Assembly: GCF_030704535.1 (NCBI RefSeq)
Contig: NC_081812.1
Location: forward strand, 21,551,501-21,615,500
Length of the DNA: 64,000 bases
Direction: 5' to 3'
Source of the DNA: Vitis vinifera
Taxonomy: Eukaryota > Streptophyta > Magnoliopsida > Vitales > Vitaceae
Shown here: positions 60,564-64,000 of the stretch, in pieces
Layout of the letters: every line of letters starts with the position of its first letter
How positions within the stretch are numbered: the first letter of the stretch is position 1
Translations under genes and position numbers: made by a program
Notes under the pieces: model-generated
Told to the model about the DNA's origin: nothing
Seen by the model: the letters and a program-made list of their open reading frames with translations, nothing else
The model's database searches: none

Positions 60564-62734
60564 ATGAACAAGTCCCCGCCAAAACCCCAAAAGGGTCAAC
60601 AGTTCACCGTGGTTCAGATCAAAACCCTGTCCTCTGAGTCCTCTCCGTATTCAGTATCTTCATTCTGGCTCCAGACCAATCAAATGAAGCGAACTTATCG
60701 ATTCAAACGGGTCACAAAACCCAAGAAATCGATTCAACCAGACGATTCCATCCACACCTCTGAAAAATCAATAACCATTGGGGCCAGACCGAAATCTCAA
60801 TCTCAACCCCAACCCGGAATTCTTTCTATTTCAAATCCAACCCTATCTTTTAATGAATTGAAAATACTGCCCCCTGATCTCTTCCAAATGGACGCTCTAG
60901 ACCTCGTCTTGAAAATACTGCCCCCTGATTTCTTCCAAATCGACGCTCTAGACCTCGCCCCATGTCTGCTTGGCAAGTTACTCAGGAGAGACGACGTCAT
61001 TCTCCGGATCACTGAGGTAATGTCTCTTTCAACCTTGTTTGTTTCCCGAGAAAATTTTGAAAAAAATGAATAGGAATTGTAATACTAAATATGGTAATCT
61101 TTCATTATTTTATTTGGGACACGAGTTTAATGGAATTATTGGACTTGGATGAGCTGATTTTTCAATTTTGGTTTTCTTATGTAGTCAATATCTTTCAATC
61201 TGCTTGTTTCCCGAGAAAATATGGGAAAAGAAAGGAAATCATAGTTTTAATTGATGGGTTCTTTCATTGTTTTACATGGGACCCGAGTTTAATGGAACAA
61301 TTTTCGCTTGCTTGAGCTAAATTTTCCGTTTTAGTTTTCTTATATTTTCCTGATTTTCCCCAACTATCCAAATATGTAGACTCTTGCATTACTGGGAAGA
61401 ACTGCACTCCATGGGGGCTTTTCATATTTAAGAAGGGAAAAAAAAAACGTGTAAAGCATAAGATTCAAACACTTTTTTCACCTGCTTTTCCGTTAATTTA
61501 TTGGTTACCAAATGGCTAGCGTTTGAAAATTCAATTAGTAGACTGAAATATCAGAAGAGAAAATAGGTTTATTTTTCTGAACAATGTATAGTAAGAAGTG
61601 AATTTTTGACAGGTAGAAGCATATAGGCCAAATGATTCTGCTTGTCATGGACGGTTTGGCCGTACACCAAGAACAGCTCCAGTTGTAAGATACTATAATT
61701 ATTAATCCTTTTAAAAATGTTGATTGAGATTCTTACATTATAAGTTAACTCTTTTGAAAGTTTGAATCCACTTTGAGGCATTGGTGATAATTGTTTTGAT
61801 ATATTATGTTATTGATTGGTATGAAAATAGTTTGGACCAGGAGGTCATGCCTATGTTTATTTGTGCTACGGTTTGCATACCATGCTCAATGTCGTTGCAG
61901 ACAAGGAAGAAGTTGGAGCAGCAGTGTTAGTTCGGTCTTGTGAACCAGTCTGTGGTAACTTTCCCTAACTGTGCCTGCAACAGTCTTAACTCTATTTCTT
62001 GTTGGCTATGTTTGTACTTCTATTGTAGTTATATGCTTTTTAGTCTTTCTCTCAATGGGCAGTTAATAACGATGCCCGAAAACCCACCCCAAATATTATT
62101 AACCTTAATAATCCCTCGGCTCTACTATTTGCAGTCTGCTACCTGCATCTTCTCTCACGATTTTGCTTGCTGAATTGATGAATAGATAAAATGTAAATAA
62201 TGGAAAGGATTATTTCTGGTGTTGTTTTGGTTGCTTCCACTTCCATCTAATGCTGTTGATTGGATGTTTTCACTTAAAAACATACAATCTAATAGCTAAG
62301 CAATGGTGCCTCCCTTAATGCATAACTCGTAACTTCGGTGCAGATAAAAATTTTAGTTTAATCCCTGAAGGTCATTAGTGGAATGACCATGGAAAATTCA
62401 AGGTTAGCAACTATCTACCAATATGTGGTATAAATACTTAAATGGTGAACACCCAACTCTGCAGCACTGTCACATGCAAAATAGAAAATATATAATAAGG
62501 GAAAGATGGAAAAACCAAAAAAATGAGTATCTGAATTATCAAGCTCCTACACTTAATTACAGAAACTTTTAGAGGACCCATTCCATATTCTCTATAATCT
62601 CTTTGTGATGAAAGTAATTGTACTGGAAAAGTATTTTTCCTGAATCACTGTTAAAGCATACAGGCTTGGAAACCATTCAGCAACGCCGAGGTCAAATAAC
62701 TGAGAAGCCTGTTCTTCTTACTGGGCCCGGAAAG
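60564..62734 (+). CDS. DNA-3-methyladenine glycosylase, AAG/MPG type (3' end outside window)
   Basis: Base-excision repair enzyme that removes 3-methyladenine and related lesions, acting in the nucleus. Exons seen: 60564-61016, 61613-61684, 61831-61954 and 62664-62734, all phase-consistent. The last ends TGPGK at a GTCAGT donor, and the remaining exons lie beyond the right edge. [14 protein letters not shown] carries the catalytic Glu153 and Tyr155 equivalents of the AAG family; [16 protein letters not shown] and LLTGPGK are family blocks. The N-terminus is basic ([15 protein letters not shown], start possible at 60684). Odd: residues 99-115 and 116-132 are a tandem repeat ([15 protein letters not shown] and [15 protein letters not shown]) from a 51-bp duplication; only one copy is expected in the family. 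It is divergent from AHA1. Confidence 0.9.
60860..60961 (+). repeat. 51-bp in-frame tandem duplication in glycosylase exon 1
   Basis: Units 60860-60910 and 60911-60961, both starting GAAAATACTGCCCCCTGAT and nearly identical. Being 51 bp, the duplication keeps the reading frame. The second copy joins the conserved [13 protein letters not shown] segment. Confidence 0.95.
61029..61355 (+). repeat. 165-bp tandem duplication in glycosylase intron 1
   Basis: Two diverged direct units about 165 bp apart. Landmarks: GTTTCCCGAGAAAAT, then TCATT.TTTTA..TGGGAC, CGAGTTTAATGGAA, and TTTTCTTAT. Older than the exon 1 duplication, judged by divergence. Confidence 0.85.
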
Positions 62735-64000
62735 GTCAGTGACAACCATCATTCCTTTTGTGCACTGACTTTTTCTCGCATTTTATTTATTTTATTTTAT
62801 TTATTTTATTACCTTAATGCTTATCAAAATGAGCTAATGGTTGAGCCCTACCATGCCATTGAGTGTTGTTTGGCAACCCCTCTTACTGCTTATTATTTTA
62901 TTTGTCCATTAGAAAAGGATTATATATGGCCATAGACTACTATTGATTTTATTAATTGAATAGTATCCATGAAGAAAAAACAAATTGTCATGTTCCTCGA
63001 GAGTATTTTCCACTTGTGCAAATTAGTCCATAATTTGTTGTCTGCACTGAAGATGAATTTTAAAAGACAATGTAATGTTCATTGATCTATATTGTTGATC
63101 AAAATATTTCAAGTATAATGAATTTAACATGACTCTAGTTGTTGTTATAAGATTCCAAATTGGCAAGGATCCCTTTTCTATCAAAGGATTGTATGTGATG
63201 AATTAATATTCGGTTGCTATGTCTGCTGCAAGATAAATTTCATGTGTATAGCACAATTAATTCCCAGGTTTTAAACCCTCCCCCTGGCCACACTCCAAAC
63301 CCCCCACATAAGTGGGTCATGTTCAAGCATGTCAAACCATAGACATTTTACTACGTAGGTTAACCCAAACTCAACTCTCCTAGCCCCACAAAAAGGAAAA
63401 AGCTCCCTTTTGTTGTTACTAAGGAAAACTTTAAGTTTGACAAATTTTAGATTGAAACTAGTTTTTTGAGAATTTGTTTTGAAAATAGGTGATTTCTTAA
63501 CACAAGTTTGAGGTGTTTTCAGGGGTTTTCTTCTTTCTTTTTTTTATAGAGTATTCTAAGAAACAATTAGAATCATGGAGAATATGTCAAGAACTTTTCA
63601 TTGTAGATGAATTCAAAGTGTCTTTACAAAGAATAGACAAATAAAATTGATTTTTATATTTAACTTCCCAAATAGATTCCTTTTTTTTCCCCAAAAATCA
63701 ACAGAGAATGTTTTTGAGAATTGTCCTCAAAAATTGATAAGTGTACATTGCCAAATAGACCATGAATTCCTTGTTGATACTTAACCAAGGGAAGGATGCA
63801 ACAGTGATGGTTTCTTTGGAGTTTGGAATTGGATGGATTCTTGCTGTATCTTCCTTGGTTAAGTATTTAGGGGTCATACTGCCTATCAGTGAAAACACTT
63901 AGTAGTGAGAGTCAGGGACCTGCTTATTCCCTTCTAAGTTCTGCCATCCTGCCCGATAACCCATATGGAGGTTTCTCACTTTCATTGATAAAATGGATCA
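62735..64000 (+). other. Right-edge stretch, probably glycosylase intron
   Basis: After the donor at 62735 I see no exon matching the remaining conserved part of the AAG family, so this is probably intron 4 running out of the window. A TTTTA repeat (62780-62810) and AT-rich sequence are present. The 66-codon minus-strand frame at 63698-63898 has no family resemblance. Confidence 0.5.

Overview
This is plant nuclear DNA. Genes are split by GT-AG introns and separated by long AT-rich spacers carrying MITE-type elements and microsatellites. Protein families, intron positions and base composition point to a woody dicot. It reads like grapevine (Vitis), but that species call is an impression, not a proof.

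Layout. (1) 0.5-2.2 kb, minus: a WRC-domain zinc-finger protein. (2) 2.6-11.1 kb: AT-rich spacer with several old local duplications. (3) 11.1-12.4 kb, plus: a complete four-exon secreted class III peroxidase. (4) 14.5-15.7 kb, plus: an intronless-CDS RING E3 ligase whose leader contains a threefold tandem repeat ending on the start codon. (5) 15.7-29.3 kb: spacer with no convincing gene, holding a clean Mutator-like MITE (9-bp target duplication) and two other MITE families. (6) 29.3-30.7 kb, plus: a four-exon HD-Zip class II transcription factor, HAT14-like. (7) 36.6-39.1 kb, minus: a five-exon TRICHOME BIREFRINGENCE-type wall polysaccharide O-acetyltransferase. (8) 41.6-42.3 kb: a fossil LTR with primer-binding site. 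(9) 44.8-49.0 kb, minus: a phase-consistent seven-exon model for a 147-residue protein I do not recognise. (10) 50.6-52.1 kb, plus: a second WRC protein, inverted paralogue of the first. (11) 54.2-55.6 kb, plus: a plastid WCRKC thioredoxin with an 18-nt microexon. (12) 55.9 kb: tRNA-Ser(GCU). (13) 58.9-60.2 kb, minus: AHA1, the Hsp90 co-chaperone, divergent from (14) 60.6 kb onward, plus: a DNA-3-methyladenine glycosylase of the AAG/MPG fold that runs off the right edge.

The genes do not form a pathway; this is ordinary euchromatin with housekeeping, cell-wall, redox and regulatory genes. The most notable signals are the inverted WRC pair with a shared C-terminal motif, a 51-bp in-frame tandem duplication in the glycosylase exon plus a second tandem duplication in its first intron, a 21-G run in a 402-bp divergent promoter, and the unrecognised small gene. 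I found no CRISPR array, operon or clearly novel multi-gene system. Exon boundaries were read by eye from splice sites, frame continuity and family knowledge.
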